From: Gambelia wislizenii
Taxonomy: Eukaryota; Chordata; Lepidosauria; Squamata; Crotaphytidae
Direction of reading: 5' to 3'
NCBI GenBank assembly: GCA_030847615.1
Contig: JAUMIR010000001.1
Coordinates: forward strand, 444,780,687-444,844,686
Length of the DNA: 64,000 nt
Each line of letters begins with the position of its first letter. The stretch's first letter is position 1. The position numbers were made by a program, and so were the translations under genes. Positions 61,346-64,000 of this stretch are shown piece after piece. The notes under the pieces are model-generated. The model was not told the origin of the DNA. It did not search any database and saw nothing but the letters and a program-made list of their open reading frames with translations.

Positions 61346-64000
61346 ATCCTTTTTTAAAAATTAATTTTATTCGGCATACATATTTACATAGCATACATCA
61401 CAGGTCATACATAGATATTTCCCCCAGATCTTGTTATATTATAGAAAGAAAGTATTTACAACCTGTTATATCATTATTTGCCTAATTACTAATAAAATAA
61501 ATATACAATTGTGTCCGCATTAATCAATTTATAATACATATACTTCTTAATGACTTCCTTACTGGTAGCCTCCAAGAATTTTTATTATCTATTAGCTGAC
61601 ATCGATTTCTCCCCCCACCATGGGAGGGTTCCTTCCCGATATGACTTGGCTTCTATATTTACATGTAATCTTATTAAAATACATTTTGCCCTTAGTCTCT
61701 GTTGCAATCTATATTACATCCCCTATTTTCCCTCCTTTTCCCTTTCCCTTTCCACTTATTTCCCATTACACTAGGGGATTACCACCGATTTGCCCCATCT
61801 ATCAGATAGATAAGCAACAATCTTTGTCCATTCCTTTTGGTGCCTCCCCTCTAATTCTCCTTTTAATTTCATAGTTAATCTATCCATAAAATAAGATTCA
61901 AATAATTTTTCGAGCCATTGGTCAATTGTAGGGGGGTCCTTATTCTTCCACATCTTTGCGTAAATTATCCTGGCCGTAACTAGCATATAGAAGATTATTT
62001 TTCCATTTTGAATCTCCTGTGATTTCTCTATCATCCCAAGCAAAAATACTTCGGGTTTCCATTGAAGACAGACATTCAGAATTTGGTTGATTGTTTGTTG
62101 AACTTGAATCCAATATTTTTTTACTTTTTTACATTGCCACCATAAATGATAAAAGGTGCCATTCTTATCCCCACATTTCCAACAAATATTTTGAACACCT
62201 TTATACATTTTTGACAATTTGTTAGGGGAAAGATACCACCTAAAATACATCTTATACACATTTTCTCGTAGATCTTGGCTCAATGTTCTTTTCATTTGAT
62301 TTATCCATAAGTGTTCCCAATTATCCATACTAATTGTATAGCCAAAGTTTTTTGCCCAGGCTATCATATTAGGTTTAATTGTTTCTTCCTCTGTGTCCCA
62401 TTGTAGGAGAAGCTTATAGAGTCTCGTAATCATGTTTTTATTGCCTGTTTCCATAATGGTCTCCCATTGTGATTTCTCGGACATAATTCCACATAGTCTT
62501 CCATCCATTTTAAATCTCTCTTTTAACTGCATATGCAAATACCAGTGACAATTTACTCCTTCCTTTTTTATTTCTTCTTGAGATTTCATTGTTTGACTCA
62601 CAGCTTCTATTTTAAGGACATCTTTGTATCTTAACCATTGATATGTTGATATACCTTCTCTATTATGAAATGCTTCGTGAGGTGATGCGCATAAAGGGAT
62701 TTGGTGAAAAAATCTGATTTTCACCCTCTGCCAACATTTAATTAAGGATCTTCTAATACAGTGATTACGAAAGTTCCTGTCAATTTTATCCTTATCATAA
62801 AAAAGGTATGTGTGCCATCCAAAATGATTTCCTTCTTCTTCCATTGCCAATAATTTCTTGTTCTTTAATGTAACCCACTCATTTAGCCACATTAGATAGC
62901 ATGCTTCATAATATAATTTAATATTTGGCACATTCAGCCCTCCTCTCTCCTTAGCATCCTGTAATAGTTTCATTTTTACTCTTGGCTTCTTTCCAGCCCA
63001 AATAAAGTTAGATAAATCCGCTTGCCAGTCCTTGAATATTTTTTGTCCAATTTCTATCGGAATATTTTGGAAGAGGAAGATCATCTTGGGGAGAACGTTC
63101 ATTTTTATGATACTTATTTTACCTAACCATGATGTTGTAATTTTCGCCCAATTCTCCAGATCTCTTTTAACCTGCGTCCATAATCTTTTATAATTATTAT
63201 TGAAAAGTTCTTGGTTATTGTTCGTAATATTTACCCCCAGATACTTTACTTGTTTCACTATCTTAAAGCCAGATTGGTCTGCTAATGCACTTTCTTCATT
63301 CTTAGAGAGATTTTTAATTAGGACCATTGTTTTATCCTTATTTATCTTCAGTCCTGTTAGCTCTTCAAATTCTTTTAAAATATTCATCATGCCCGATATC
63401 TCTTCAAGGGGATCACTCAAGGAGATTATTAAATCATCAGCAAACATTTTTATTTTATGATTTCATTTTTGTATTTTAACTCCTTTTATTTCTTCACCCT
63501 CATTTATTCTTCTGCCCAACATCTCCATAACAGTAATAAATAAGAAGGGGGAAAGAGAGCACCCTTGTCGTGTCCCCTTCTGTATTTGGAACTTATCTGT
63601 TTTCTCTCCGTTTATTAGAATTTTTGCTGACTGATTTTGGTATATAGTTTTAATCCATTTTATAAAATTTTCTCCAACCTTTATCTGTTCTAAAATTCCA
63701 ATCAATGCTGTCCAATCTACGTTTTCAAATGCTTTCTCTATATCCAAAAAGATTAACGCCAATTTTTCCGCTTTATGCATTTCATAATGTTCAATCAAGT
63801 TTATGACATGTCTGATGTTGTCTTTCAGGAATCTGTTTGGTAAAAAGCCCCGTTGGTCTTCACTTATCCAAGCACTTAACACTTTTTTCAGTCTATCTAC
63901 CAAGATGGAAGCAAAAATTTTGTAATCCACATTTAAAAGAGATATTGGGCGATAATTTTTGGGATCTTCTGGATCTCTATCTTCTTTGTGGATTAGAGTA
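61346..64000 (-). mobile_element. L1-clade LINE, 3' part; continues past the window
   Basis: The 3' end is at the left (T6 at about 61351, then AT-rich 3' UTR to 61770). ORF2 fills the rest to the edge. A target duplication cannot be seen because the other end is outside. It lies next to the palindromic arm at 60720. Confidence 0.92.
61771..64000 (-). pseudogene. L1-clade ORF2: reverse transcriptase and C-terminal finger, one stop
   Basis: Reading from the edge: TLIHKEDRDPEDPKNYRPIS (RT start), FLDIEKAFENVDW (motif A), KGTRQGCSLSPFLFI (motif B), a TGA at 63463-63465, then in the same frame MFADDLIISLSDP (motif C, FADD intact), LTGLKINKDKTMV, FIWAGKKPRVK and the C-terminal finger CWKCGDKNGTFYHLWWQCKK. 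The frame ends at 61771 after 558 further codons. All RT signature motifs that are visible look intact; the only visible lesion is the single stop. The endonuclease lies beyond the window, so full length cannot be judged. Confidence 0.92.

Overview
This window looks like gene-poor, transposon-dense chromosomal DNA from a squamate reptile (lizard or snake). The inference rests on the repeats present together: tRNA-derived SINEs of the Sauria type, SINEs with a 5S rRNA head, CR1 LINEs with (ATTCTATG)n tails, BovB-like RTE ends, L1-clade ORF2, a Penelope-like GIY-YIG element, a Ty1/copia provirus and many MITEs. No host exon, tRNA, rRNA gene or CRISPR array could be supported. Every reading frame with recognisable homology belongs to a mobile element, and most are broken.

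Layout. 1-9.6 kb: a LINE 3' end with a zinc finger, a SINE split by a CR1 tail, LINE tails, a Tigger-like MITE, and a 5S SINE split by a hAT. 9.8-15.4 kb: a decayed LINE with a restriction-like endonuclease, CR1 inside CR1, a 1.75-kb CR1 with RT, and a hAT MITE. 17.1-23.3 kb: a minus-strand Ty1/copia provirus with a perfect 5-bp target duplication (GCATT), two LTRs, and a primer site matching the anticodon region of initiator tRNA-Met. A fold-back Penelope element and an endonuclease-only LINE piece sit inside it; its protease/integrase region is gone. 23.5-37.8 kb: fold-back elements, hAT elements (one with a perfect 8-bp duplication and a later LINE with a perfect 27-bp duplication inside it), 5S and tRNA SINEs. 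38.9-43.6 kb: a CR1 with ORF1 (finger plus SGNH esterase) and ORF2 endonuclease, split by a minus-strand L1 flanked by a 15-bp duplication. 43.9-61 kb: LINE ends, MITEs, a 1.95-kb fold-back element, CR1 pieces and a minisatellite-bearing element. 61.3-64.0 kb: the 3' part of a minus-strand L1 whose ORF2 is open to the window edge except for one stop codon.

The most distinctive pattern is a set of nine or ten otherwise different non-autonomous DNA elements (308 to 870 bp). They share termini close to GAGATTATCAGA or GACATTATCAGA and are mostly flanked by 5-bp duplications resembling CYNRG. I cannot assign them to a superfamily from sequence alone; they behave like several products of one transposase.

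Because insertions are nested, relative ages can be read directly: older CR1, 5S SINE, hAT and copia copies host younger CR1, hAT, palindromic MITE, L1 and Penelope insertions.
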